Positions 9,792-21,145 are shown, counted from the first letter of the stretch. The stretch is DNA of 64,000 bases from Takakia lepidozioides (GCA_030704615.1 CM060732.1:29183053-29247052); one strand, 5' to 3'. Notes: generated by a model not told the origin, from the letters alone. Program-made: numbers and translations.

Positions 9792-11935
9792 ATGGTTAAA
9801 GCGGTTACCACCAGATCTCGTAAGTTATTGCCGATTTACCGTATCGTGGAGGAATCTGCTAGCACCAAAATAAACGTAGCTTTTAGAGCTGATAATCCTA
9901 AATCCCTCCAATCTAAAGCTAAAAATGATTGGGGGAAAGGCACTTTGACTTTGGGTAAAGAAGAACAAAAGGTGGTGTTGCAAATGTACCCAGTAACATA
10001 TCATGGGGAGACCCAGGAGTTAGAATCTGAGTTTACCTCTGAACCTGAAGAAAGGACCACTGACACCTTTAGTGATCTTCAAGTCCTACCATTGTCACCT
10101 AAACATACACGTAGCCAACGGATCTACCGATGTGCTAATCTAGGGGAGTATCCCTGGCATGGTGATTTCGATAGTGACTCTGATGATGCTATTTTGCGAT
10201 GGGAGGGAGCCCGATCATCTTATATGGAGCAGCATGAATCTGAGTGGGAATTGGCCACCACGTCGGAAGATATCGCGTGGTTTGATTCAGCTGATGATAA
10301 CCCTACTCCATTGGTGAAGAAAGACCCCTATCAAACCTTGAATCCAAATACAGCTGCTGAGCCCAATGACATTATAATTTCTGCGAAAATCCCATCAAAT
10401 GAATTGTCTATGTGGAAGGAGTTCTTCCAAAAACATCGTACGGGTTTTTGCATGGACCTATACTGATCTTCGGGGTGTACCCCCAGAAATTTGCCAGCAT
10501 CGCATTATATTAGAGGAAGGAGTAATGCCAGTACGACAACGCCAACATTGATTGAATCCTAAATATTCTCTGTTGATTAAAGAAGAGCTGGATAAATTGT
10601 TAGCTGCTGGATTCATTTATCCTGTACCCTATGCGATTGGGTATCGCCAATAGTGGTTGTGCCCAAGAAACAATCGGGCAAAGTACGAATCTGTCAAGAT
10701 TTCCGGAAACTTAATGCTGTGACTCGAAATGATTATTTTCCATTACCTTTCACTGATACTATTTTGGATGCAGTAGCGGGCCATGAGTGTTATTCTTTCC
10801 TCGATGGATTTTCTGGTTATAATCAAATCACGATCGCAGAGGAGGATCGGCCAAAGACTACTTTTACTACCCATTGGGGTATTTAGGCCTATAAAGTCAT
10901 GCCCTTCGGACTTTGCAATGCTCCTGCTACGTTTCAACGTGTAATGACTGCCGCCTTTCAGGATTATTTGCGTTTATTTATGGAGATCTTTTTGGATGAT
11001 TTTTGTATCTATAGTAGCAAAGCAACACATGCTGAGATGTTGGAGCTGTGCTTTCAGAAATGGAAGGAGTATGGAATCTCCTTGAATGCAGGAAAAATGT
11101 CAATTTTTGGTTATCAAGGGAAAACTTTTAGGCCATATTGTATCAGTACAAGGGATATCGACTCACCCCACCAAGGTTGAGATTATTGTCCAATTACCTA
11201 CCCCCACGACAAAGACAGAGGTACGTGCCTTTTTTAGACATGCGGGTTACTATCGCCGCTTTATCCGTCGATATGCCGAGATTGCCTTACCATTGATGCA
11301 ATTGTTGAAACACGACGCCGAACAATAGTGGACAAAAGAATGTCAGCATTCTTTTCATGAATTAAAAGGTCGATTGATAAAGGCGCCTATCTTGATTTCC
11401 CCCGATTGGAATAAGGAGTTTCAGGTATATGTGGATGCCTCAAACTATGCCATTGGTAGCGTTTTAAGTCAGAAGATGAAAAGTCGTTTGATCATTATAT
11501 TTTGCAAGTCGTCAATTGGCTACGGCGGAGAAAAATTACACTACCACTGAACGAAAAAGTTTGGGCATGATTTATTCGGTTCAGAAGTATCGCCATTATT
11601 TATTGGGTTACCCATTTGTTTTTCATGTTGATCATGATGTACTAAAATATCTTATTAATAAACCTCACTGAGTGGCAGAGTGGCCCGGTGAGTTATTTTG
11701 TTGCAAGAGTTTACTCTTAAAATTGTGGTTCGCCCTGGGCGCAAGCATGCTAATGCCGATCATTTAAGTCGTCTATCGAAGGAAGTGGGCGAAGAGCCGA
11801 TAGATGATTCTCTTCCAAATGCTACCCTTTTTGTGGTTGACATGGGAGTATGCTCTAATCTTTAATTACCTATCGTTACAACAATTTCAAGAGGATTATA
11901 CTGAGAAGCAGAACCCTGGCCCTAGCGATGTAAGC
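9792..11935 (+). pseudogene. Gypsy pol (protease region, RT, RNase H), truncated
   Basis: An open stretch of 224 codons (9792-10466) ends with WKEFFQKHRTGF, the region just before RT. RT follows with VVPKKQSGKVRICQDF and SFLDGFSGYNQITIAEEDRP, one stop at about 10885, MPFGLCNAPATFQRVMTAAF and the catalytic FLDDFCIYS near 10995. RNase H/connection sequence (YRRFIRRYAEIALPL; KYRHYLLGYPFVFHVDHD) runs to about 11860. No integrase follows: the element is cut at about 11920 by the foldback element. Several frameshifts make it dead. It lacks close similarity in key motifs to the other two gypsies here, so it is a third lineage. Confidence 0.8.
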
Positions 11936-12313
11936 AACAAAAAAACAGTCATTTATAAATGAACGTGTTGTGAATGTAGAGTGCAATGCCATAGCCCAAC
12001 ACTTTTACACATGTCACCAACTCAAGTAGGTCGATATGGGTTGTAATGTTGAGCTTATATATAATCTGCTGAAATGGCTTTGGTGGAAGCTACAACGGCA
12101 AAAAGTACGCACCCTCCTCTTGGGCTACACTCTCGTTCAATGGAAGAGAACATCCAAAGCAACCGCAAGTGTTTGCGCAAAAAGAAATGAGGAGCTTGGA
12201 GACCCTGCTCTCCTTTATATATGATCCAAGAATGATGAAAGTAAAATGAAAGTGAAATGAATAAATGACGAATCAATAGCGCCCACCCGAAAAAGACGGT
12301 ACAACCATATTTG
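11921..12313 (+). repeat. Terminal inverted repeat, left arm
   Basis: Mirror copy of 13921-14301. It contains a TATATAT sequence near 12220 that on the minus strand reads as a TATA box (ATCATATATAAAGGAGAG-like) pointing outward, to the left. Confidence 0.85.
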
Positions 12314-12329
12314 TTATAATTTTGAAATT

Positions 12330-13920
12330 AAGCGACTGCTAATACTTCAGTCGTCATTTTTATTTTTTATGCAAAACAAGCGACCGCCACTACTGCGGTC
12401 GCTTTTATTTCCTTTAATTTTGTGCAATATTGCAGTCACTTCTATTTTGTATATTTTAAAATTTAAGCGACCGCCCGTATGGTGGTCGCTTCATTTGTTA
12501 ATATATTTAAAATAAAGCGACCGCCAATATGGTGGTCTTTGGCGGTCGCAAATAATAAAAAAAACCGTTCCATGCCTGCATGTATGCAGGAAGTCATTTT
12601 TTGGGTATGGAGGGGGAGGAGCGGTTTTATTCTCAATTCATCGCACCACTGTCTGAGGGGTCATCACATTCGACCCAGACATTGTGGTGGAGCAGGATCT
12701 GCAAGCGCCCGATGCTCTGTATGTCGATTCCGATTTCTCATGTAAGTAAGTGAAAGTTCTATTGGGGCACTTGACTGACACGACGGCGCATCCTTCTGTA
12801 TTCCTCTTTGATGCACAAGTTTGGCTAGCATAACATATATGGAGTTACATTATTGGTTTGAGTTTGTAGGAGTCCCGGGACGCCACGGTTTATGCCTTTC
12901 TTTGCCAACCCGGAATTTTCCCCAAGTCCAAGAGCGGATTTTGAATTGTCATATTATGCGGAGGCTGCAGTGTGCGAATTTAATCTCTTCTCATCTCCCC
13001 CTCTTGTACTTTACGACAGAGATGGTTTTATGCAGAGCAGGGCTAGTGTCTTTATAGACAATTGTGCCTTCATTTTCCCGGTATCAGCGTCACGTCCGTC
13101 CGTCAGCGTCACGTCAGGTTCGGGGAATATTCTGGTAAAAATAGTACCAGGTAAAACATTGCCACTTAAGCAGCCACGTCGCCGATACGGTGGCGGTGAC
13201 AAATACATTTTAAAAATTAACAAAATGAACATGACCGCCAATTATGGCGGTCGCTTCAATTTATTTTTAAATAAAAGTAAGATTGGCAATCGCATTGGCG
13301 GTCGCCTGATTTAAAAAAAGAGAACAAGCGATTGCCGTATTGGTGATCGCACAATTTTGCAAATATATACAAAACAAGCGACCGGCGACCGCCATATGGC
13401 GGTCAGATAATTTCAGCATTATATTAAAAAAACAAGCGACCGTCATTTGGCGGTCGCTTAATTTCAAAAATATATATAGAAAATAAGCGACCGCCATATG
13501 GCGGTCGGTAAATTTAAAATTATATAAAAAATAAGCGACATATAAAAATAAAAGCGACCGCCAGCTTGGCGGTCGCTTAAACTTGAAAATATAAAGATTA
13601 AAAACGACCGTCCTACTGGCGGTCACGTTTTTATTTTATTTTATTTTATTTTATTTAATAAATATTAAGAATAAAAAACGACCGCCTTACTGGCGGTCAT
13701 GTTTTTGTTTTTTTTACATATTCAGATATTTAGACATAAAAAACAATACTGGCCGCCATACGGGTGGTCGCTTAAATTTAAAAACATATAAAATAGAAGT
13801 GACCGCAATATTACAGAAAATGAAATGAAATAAAAACGATCGCAATAGTGGTGGTCGTTTGTTTTTCATAAAAAAAATAAAGACCGCAGTATTAACGATC
13901 GTTTAATTTCAAAATTATAG
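12330..13920. repeat. Left array of GCGACCGCC...GGCGGTCGC palindromes
   Basis: About a dozen imperfect palindromes with arms GCGACCGCC and GGCGGTCGC and 4-6-base loops are spread over this interval. They are densest at 13230-13860, separated by A/T-rich spacers. A non-palindromic island lies at 12560-13130. There is no supported gene; open frames across the array are composed of the repeat itself. Confidence 0.85.
13080..13610 (+). repeat. Long direct repeat, copy 1 (matches 19405-19880)
   Basis: The block beginning CGTCAGGTTCGGGGAATATT, with the CCACTTAAGCAGCCACGTCG segment and the following palindromes (CACAATTTTGCAAATATATA), recurs in the same orientation at 19405-19880 on the far side of the hAT gene. 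The copies differ by scattered substitutions and small indels. Confidence 0.8.
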
Positions 13921-14301
13921 CAAATATGGTTGTACCGCTTTTTTCGAGTGGGCGCTATTGGTTCGTCATTTATTCATTTCATTTTCATCCCTCCTGGATC
14001 ATATATAAGGGAGAGCAGGGTCACCAAGCTCCTCAATTCTTTTGGCGCAAACACTTGAGGTTACTTTGAATGTTTTCTTCCATTGAACGAGAGTGTAGCC
14101 CAAGAGGAGGGTGCGCACTTTTTGCCGTTGTGGCTTTAACCAAAGTCACTTCAGTAGATTGCGTATAAGCTCAACACTACAACCCACATCGACCCACTTG
14201 GATTGATGAAAGGTGTAGAAGTGTTGGGCTATCGCATTACACTCTACATTCACAACACGTTCATTTATAGGTGACTATTATTTGTTGCTTACATCGCTAG
14301 G
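13921..14301 (-). repeat. Terminal inverted repeat, right arm, with TATA box
   Basis: Inverted copy of 11921-12313. On the plus strand it contains GGATCATATATAAGGGAGAG at about 13998-14017, a good TATA box oriented toward the hAT reading frame that starts near 14375. The arm therefore may serve as the promoter of the transposase. Confidence 0.75.
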
Positions 14302-14374
14302 CCCAGAGGAGTGGATATTGGGTGAAGATGAGGGAGAAATAAAACCCTTGGTATACGGTAATCTCGGACACTGT

Positions 14375-17318
14375 TAGTGCTACTGGTAGTGTTGAGTGCA
14401 ACCTATGTGGATTAAAGCTTTCTTATTGTAAGGATCGGTTGCTCGCTCACTTCGGCTATAGAGGTGTGAAGAGCGCTGGGGTGGGTTTATGCCCTAAAGC
14501 AACTATGCGGGTAAAAAACTTTGTCCAGTGTGGAGGCAATATTCCAATGTCTCTGGATCTGGACATGACCTCTGAGCAGAACACTCCATCTCCTCGTCAG
14601 GATGCCCCGATTAGTACCCAAGACGACTCTTGTGATACTTCAGGTGTCCTTGGACAAGTGGGTTGTGCCAGAGCAACACCTGCTTCAATACCTTTTTGTA
14701 CCCCTACACTTCAACGGAGTAGAGGATTACGACAGCAATCCATGCATGAAGGTCTTAACTAGTCTGCAAAAAAAGCAGTTGGATAAAAAATGGGCGCAGT
14801 TTTTCTTAGAGGCCAACTAACCATATTATATGGCAAGGCTTCCGACATTTGTTTCTGCCATTAGAGCAACCTCGGAGTCCAGATCCACGTACGTGCCTCC
14901 GACTTATTCTCCGCACATGATTGCTAGAAGACACCATGACCAAGCTTATCCATGTCAACGATAGGACGAACGAGTGCATCAGAAAACATGGAAGCACTAT
15001 ATATGCCGATGGTTGGAGTTCTGTTACAAATAGACCGTTGTTCAATGTCATGCTCGTATGTTCAGCTGGGAACAATTCTTGGGATCAGTCGACATTAGCG
15101 GCGAGAAGAAAGATGGACGTTATCAATGCCAACTAATGACGAACTTCATCGAATAGGTCGGAAATGATAGAATCATACAAATATACATAGACAATACTGC
15201 TAACATGAGAAACACTGCAGACATGTTGTTGGCACGTTATCTTTATATGTACTATTAAGGTTGTGCTATTCATATCATTGACCTCATTTTGAAAGATTGG
15301 GGAAAAGAACAATGGGTGAAACAACTTGTCAAGCGAGCGAAGACTGTTGTGTCATTCATCCGCACATACCACATCCATTTGGCAATATATAGGAGGCACG
15401 AACCCAAATGCAGTCTCCACAATCTAGGCGAAACTCGTTTTGCCACTAACTTCTTGATGGTGGATCGGTTGGTGATGGTGAAGAGCAGTCTGGAGCATAC
15501 AATCATTGATCCTCAATAGGATGCGTACACACTGATATTGCGAGACTCCAAAAAAGCCAAGTCATTGGGCAAAAGTCGAAAAGTTCGGAACAACATTTGA
15601 AGCGATGATTTCTGGAAGAAATGTGAAAACTTTGTTTATATGGTAGAGCCGGTGTTAATTGTCTTGCGGGAGTTTGATGGAAAACAATCAATAATGGGCA
15701 AGGCATGGTTACTAATGCAAAATCTTGAGAAGCACGTCCAATCCTTGAGGCATCCTCCCTTCTCCTTGGAACCTGAACTTACGGACAGTGCTTCGGATGC
15801 ATTTTATGACTGTCGTTCGATGATTCGAACGGACTTGCATTATGCGGGGGCTTTACTCAATCCATTTTTGCTCGACAATACCATGCTCCGAGACTACGCT
15901 GATGCCAAGGCCGGCCTCATGCGAGTGCTCATACGACTGGCTCCGCCGAACATGACAGAGAGAGCTATATCCGAGTACCAATGCTTCTCAGATCGCCGCG
16001 ACCCTTTTGAGGACATGTCGGATAAAAAAAAAACTCAATATGTTGTCACATGAATGGGGGGACTTGATTTGAGCTGGAGCAAAAACATTGGCTCTCATTG
16101 CGAAGCGTATTCTTGCCAAAGTGTGCTCTGCCTCATCTTGCGAACGCAATTGGAACAATTACTCATTTGTTCACAACAATATTCGCAACAGGTTGAATCT
16201 CGCGAGGGCTGACAAATTGGTGAATGTGTATACCAATTGTCGACTGCTACGTGAGAAGGCAGCGGATGATGTTGCAGCATGGTATGAGAGGAATTTACAT
16301 TCCGAAGACTCTGCTTCTAAGGTAGATTCAATGAGTGACGATACTGAGCCTCAGAGTGAATCATCTCAGAGGGAATCATTTGCCTCCGAGAGTGAAGATG
16401 GATCCGATGATGCTCCCGAAAATGCGTATGACTCGTTTACGTTCACAGATGAAGATGCTTATATCCAACCGACCTTTGATGACCTTCTTGAGGAAGTACG
16501 TATCGCAGATAAAGGTGAAGTTGCAATTGTGTCCTCTTCAGAACATGGTCCTCAGAATGAAGTTGGGGTCGATCCTTGTCCCTCACTACACGCTGAAGCC
16601 ACCGGTGGTGCCGCAATGGAGCTTAGGGGTGATGAACTTCTAGGACCGTGCGACGTACGCAACCCTGTTCATACATACGATGGTGCCGAACCCATTGTAC
16701 AGTCAACGGGACGGGAACATGCCTCATCGATACGACCAGCTCTACCACAATGCCAAAATCGATCGAGCTCCCCATCAACACAGCGGGCATTAAGGAGCAA
16801 CAGGGTTGAGTTTTCCACACGCACGCATCATTCTGCTCTATTGGACCGGGCGGAAGTTGATGCCTCGATTGATAACAACCTGTCACTACAGTTCCACCTT
16901 AACCGACGTGTTGCGCAACAGACCCATGGTTCCTCATATGTCGGACCATCTGATGCCGGTCCATCTCGGGCAGACCCCCCCTCCGGTACCTCCTTCGCGA
17001 CTACCTTCGATTGCATCCCAAGTCTATAAACGACAGAGAATAGTTCAATCTTTTGTAGGCGATCGGCCTACAAACATGCCAAATACCGTGGATGATATTC
17101 AAGACCGGAGTGGGAGTCGACCTCAGAGAGAACTAAATGTGATTCGAGGTCGCTTGCAAATTCAAAGACCTCGACATATGAGGTCGGATAGGGAGGACAA
17201 TTCCAGCACTGATCATGGCAATGGTGGTGAAGTCGAGGGTGACTCGGATTTTCAGCCCATAGGAGCATTAGGATTAAGATCTTCTTCGTCCCACCGTCGA
17301 AGCAGTAGAAGGAATTGA
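14375..17318 (+). pseudogene. hAT-superfamily transposase (BED finger, DUF659, dimerisation domain), decayed
   Basis: Domains appear in the expected order in shifting frames. A BED-type zinc finger is at 14390-14500 (CNLCGLKLSY, HFGY, GVGLCP). DUF659-like sequence is at 14920-15080 (IYADGWSSVTNRPLFNVMLV), followed by VHIIDLILKDWGKEQWVKQ-like and LGETRFATNF-like segments at 15270-15440. The hAT C-terminal dimerisation region is near 16088-16260 (CSASSCERNWNNYSFVHNNI; RADKLVNVY). An acidic/serine-rich tail of about 270 residues follows to 17029, and another frame runs to 17318. Stops and frameshifts (for example near 14820, 15135 and 15520) make it non-coding as a whole. The C-terminal part from 16088 is a single open stretch of 313 codons. 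Palindrome arrays lie on both sides. Confidence 0.82.
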
Positions 17319-17865
17319 AGCAAAACAACTCTAGGCATGCATCAGCACATTTTAGTAGATATGTTTACATTTCTGTAGTGAAGTAATACCAGTGTGATCA
17401 TTGTCACTATGAGTATTTGTATTGCTATTGTGTATGTGTTGAGAAATAAAATATGTTGCCCATGTGTATACCACCCAAGATATCGGCCAAATGCACCGTC
17501 ACTTACTCATGTTTCTGTTCGGTGATTTGCTTATGTAATGAAGAACAATTGTGCCAATGCTTCCAACTCTGCTTTCATTTTTATTTTAATGCAGTATTCG
17601 GCATCACTGGCCGTCGCTTTTGTTTTTTATTCTTTGTAAATGCAGCAAACGCGATGTACTAGCGGTCGTCTTTTGTTTTTCCATAAATTCAGCGACCGCC
17701 AGAATTGGCGGTCACTTTTGTTTTAGGGTTTACGGTAATTTCCTCGACCGCCATTACCGGCGGTCGTTTTTTTAATTTTGAAAAATGGATCGACCGCCAT
17801 ATTTTGCGGTCGTTTTTTTGGATTTTTTAAATGGAGCGACCGCCAAGGTGACGGTTGCTTTTACG

Positions 17866-18980
17866 AGGTGTGCCATGCGCATGGAGCGAGGAATGAGGCG
17901 GGGGCATATAAGCTCCGACTCATTCTCTCCCCACTTCCATTACTAGCGGTCGTTTTTTTTTTTTTTTTTTTTGTGAAATGGAGCGACTGCCAAGGTGGCG
18001 GTCGCTTCTACGAGGTTTGCCCTGCGCGTGGAGCGAAGAATGAGGCGGGGGCCGGGGGGGATATGCTCTGAGTCATTCACTCCTCAATTCTATTACTGGC
18101 AGTCACTCGAAGTTTTTTTTTTCGGGAAAATGTAGCGACCGCCATTACTAGCGGTCATTGTAATTGTTCTTTTTAAAAATGCAGCGACCGCCAGTAATGG
18201 CGGTCGCTTTTATTTTATTTTTTTGCGAAATGGAACGACCGCCATTAGTGGCGATCGTTTCTACGAGGTCTGCCCTGCGCGTGGAGCGAGGAATGAGGCG
18301 GGGGGGGGGGGGGATATATATTTTGTAAATGCAGTGACTGCCATTATTGGCAGTCGCTTTTATTTTAATTATTTTAGAAATGAAGCGACCGCCATTACTA
18401 GCGGTCACTTTTTATTTTTTGGAGGAAAATAGAGCGACCGCAATTACTGGCGGTCGCCGTAATTATTATTTTTTGTAAATGCAACGACCGCCATTAGTGG
18501 CGGTCGCTTTTATTTCAAATTTTGTTGGGGATGGAGCGACCGCCATTATTGGCGGTGTTTTTTTTTTTTTTTTTAATTTTTTTAATTATTATTTTTAAAT
18601 AATAATAATTATTTTTATTTATTTATTTTAAAATTAAATTAAATAATAAATCGCTTTGAAAATGGAGCGACCGCCATTACTGGCGGTCATTGTAATTATT
18701 TTAGTTTTATAAATGACGATTTTATTTCAATGTTTTTGGAAATGATGCGACCGCCATTATTGGCGGTCGTTTTATTTTTAATGTCATTGTAAATGTAGCG
18801 ACTGCCAATGCTGGCGATCGCTTATTTATTTTATTTTCGGAAAATGGAGCGACCGCCAGTTCTGGCGGTCGCTAATTTATTTTGTTTTGGAAAATTGAGC
18901 GAACGTCAAGTGGGCGGTCGCTTCTAGAAGGTTTGCCCTGCACGTGGTCCGAGGAATAAAGGAGATGGGCATATAAGACA
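17866..18980 (+). promoter_or_regulatory. Four promoter-like modules with TATA motifs inside the array
   Basis: A module reading TACGAGGTTTGCCCTGCGCG, then TGGAGCGAGGAATGAGGCGG and a run of G, recurs near 17866, 18008, 18258 and 18925. In at least two copies it is followed by GGGCATATAAG (about 17913 and 18966), a good TATA box, then a pyrimidine-rich stretch. The other two have ATATG or ATATATA at the same place. Promoter function is an inference from the TATA position only. Confidence 0.45.
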
Positions 18981-19404
18981 AGGGAGGCTCATCTCCTCTC
19001 ACTTCCTCTCCACACAACTTTTGTGTACGTGACATTTCATTATTCCACGACACGTAGTCACTTTGAGAATGAGTCCATCGGTTGGGTGGGGGGTATTTTT
19101 TGCCGCGATTTCTGTGAGGTCGTTGCAGAATGCTCCCATAGGCCCTCCTCTGGCTTCCATGATCATTTTATTCTACAAAATTAGCAGATAGAAACTATTC
19201 TGACATCTACTCAAACTCGTTTATGGTGAAGGATTTAGAGTTACGTCTTATTAGTAAACCTCGTTTAGTGTTGCTCCGATTGTTGTAGAATGGCCGAGGG
19301 CCATGACGATGAGCGTCATGGAAGAGATGACCCCAATGAACATGGACCGCCCCCCGATTATCAGCATCACGTCCATCCGTCAAAGTCAGGTCACGTTAGA
19401 CCTG

Positions 19405-19880
19405 ACGCTAACGGGATCACCGTCACGTCAGGTTCGGGGAATATTCTAGTAAAAATAGTACCAGGTAAAATACTTCCACTTAAGCAGCCACGTCGCCGAC
19501 ACGGTGGCGGTGGCAAATACATTTTGAAAATTAACAAAATGAACGCGACCGCCAATTATGGCGGTCACTTTGTAAAAAAGAAATAGCGACCGCTATAATT
19601 GCCGGTCGCTCCAATTTTATTTTTTTAAACAGCAAGATTGGCGGTCGCACAGACGGTCGCTCTAATTTTTAAATTAAAAAAAATAGTGACGGTTATCTTG
19701 GCGGTCGCACAATTTTGTAAATATATACAAAACAATCGACCGCAATATGGCGGTCGGATAATTTTAAAAATATATATTAAAAAAAAAACAAGCGACCGCC
19801 AAATGGCGGTCGGATAATTTCAAATATATATATTATAAAAAACAAGCGACCGCCATTGGGCGATCGCTTAATTTTTATTT
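19405..19880 (+). repeat. Long direct repeat, copy 2 (matches 13080-13610)
   Basis: Same orientation and gene order of sub-blocks as 13080-13610, including CGTCAGGTTCGGGGAATATT and AATATATACAAAACAAT. With copy 1 it brackets the hAT gene. Confidence 0.8.
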
Positions 19881-19897
19881 TTATTTTTATTTTTCCT

Positions 19898-20780
19898 GAA
19901 TGTGCCTTAATCAGGGTGGTCTTCTGGTGTGCTATTTGGGATGAATGACATCTACAAATAGCTCGGATTACATAACTTATGATTCGTTGTCATGTCCTTC
20001 TTCAAGGTGACCAGAAATCGATGCTGGGTAAACGTCAGGTCTTTTGTTTGCTTGGGTTCATTTGGAAGTTTTCCACCAAAAACAAAATAATAATAATAAT
20101 ATTTTTATTTTATTTTATTTATTTTATCCGGAATGTGCCAGATTAAGGTGTCATTGACGACAGCTTTAATCTGGGTGGTCTTCTAGTCTGTGCATGACAT
20201 CTACAAATAGGTCGGACTACATAACTTATGATTCGTTGTCATGTCCTTCTTCCAGGTGGCCAGAAATCCATGCTGGGTAACGCCAAGTCTTTTGCTTGCA
20301 AGTTTTCCACCGAATTGTTTTTTAAAAAATCTGTTTTTTTTTTTTTTTTTCCCCTTGGAATGTGCTAGATTAAGGTGTCGTTGACGACAGCTTAATCTGG
20401 GTGGTCTTCTGGTCTGCTGTTTAGGGTGAATGACATCTACAAATAGCTCAGACTACATATTTTATGATTCGTTATCATGTCCTTCTTCCAGGTGACCTGA
20501 AATCCATGATGGATAAACGCTAGGTCTTTTGCTTGCAAAGTAGGGGTTGGGTTCATTTGCAAGTTTTCCACCAATTTTTTTTTCATTTAATTTTATTTAA
20601 TTTTCCAGAATGTGCTAGATTAAGGTGTCATTGACGACAGCTTAATGTGGGTGTAAGCTATGATTCGTTGTTATTTTCTTCTTCCAGGTGACCAGAAATC
20701 TATGTTGGATAAACGCCAAGTCTTTTGCTTGCAAGCAGGGGTTGGGGTTCATTTGAAAGTTTTCCAAAAATAACAATAAC

Positions 20781-20832
<52 letters not shown>

Positions 20833-20912
20833 CCGTTTTTGTTTTTTTTTTGTTTTTTTTGTGGAGATTAAGATGGCGTTGATGACAGCTTAATCTGGCT
20901 GGTCTTCTGGGT
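19898..20912. repeat. Tandem satellite of ~230-250-bp units (five copies, last partial)
   Basis: Units begin with GAATGTGCYAGATTAAGGTG at about 19898, 20131, 20358 and 20608, and a shortened one near 20861. Each contains GGTGGTCTTCTGG, CATGTCCTTCTTCCAGGTGA and a poly-T/AT-rich junction. A complementary pair, CCAGATTAAGGTGTC and GACAGCTTAATCTGG, forms a short hairpin in each unit. Confidence 0.85.
20771..20830. repeat. (AAT)n microsatellite
   Basis: About 60 bases of nearly perfect AAT repeats at a unit junction of the satellite. Confidence 0.95.
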
Positions 20913-21145
20913 TGGAATTGATTTTGGCGTTTGCAAAAAATACGGAGGACAAAATCACCGAAACACCGCCACAGTATCATGATTTTAAGGACGTGTTCGA
21001 AAAGAAGAACGTCGACATACTGCCACAACATCGACCCTATGACTGTCGAAAAACTTCATATGACATTCTAAATCACCTGCCGGCACACCAATACTCTTTG
21101 TAAAAAAGAAACATGGAACTCTACGAATGTGCGTGGATTATCGAG
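20905..21145 (+). pseudogene. Gypsy RT N-terminal fragment
   Basis: The frame at 20912-21103 contains YHDFKDVFEKKNVDILPQHR-type sequence, the standard region just before gypsy RT. It is followed by a frame change into [16 protein letters not shown] at about 21100-21148, the first RT motif. The internal part (about 100 residues in intact elements) is deleted. The fragment stops at the LTR of the minus-strand element. Confidence 0.75.

Larger units (their letters stand above)
11921..14301. mobile_element. Foldback-type element with ~390-bp terminal inverted repeats
   Basis: Left arm 11921-12313 and right arm 13921-14301 are inverted copies that begin with CCTAGCGATGTAAGCAACAA and stay closely similar for their whole length by eye. 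The inner ~1.6 kb is filled with GACCGCC palindromes. No transposase lies inside. The hAT-like gene starts directly to the right. I did not find a convincing target-site duplication (flanks GAACCCTGGC and CCCAGAGGAG), so the exact ends could be a few bases off. It truncates the gypsy on its left. Confidence 0.8.
17570..19880. repeat. Right array of ~50-bp-periodic GACCGCC palindromes
   Basis: About two dozen imperfect palindromes (arms GCGACCGCC/GGCGGTCGC, loops such as ATTACT) lie in T-rich spacer. GACYGCC cores start at about 17694, 17746, 17792, 17838, 18137, 18186, 18237, 18336, 18387, 18436, 18486, 18538, 18669, 18749, 18800, 18850 and 18901. Most neighbours are 46-52 bases apart. The arms contain CpG in an otherwise A/T-rich background. 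Arm changes are often matched across the loop (for example GACTGCC with GGCAGTC near 18336). From 18960 to 19400 there is a unique, non-palindromic island. Confidence 0.88.

Noticed and set aside
12892-13314. Open frame of 140 codons sharing ~40 codons (TSGSGNILVKIVPGK region) with the frame at 19290-19586
   Set aside because: The shared part is simply the long direct repeat; differences between copies change amino acids as often as not and the frames run into the palindrome arrays, so there is no sign of coding selection.
11911-14311. Target-site duplication for the foldback element
   Set aside because: Flanks GAACCCTGGC and CCCAGAGGAG share only a short imperfect match, so none is claimed.
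17570-19880. Reading the palindrome array as a CRISPR array
   Set aside because: Spacers are T-rich and mutually similar rather than unique, repeats are imperfect palindromes, there are no cas genes and the context is eukaryotic.
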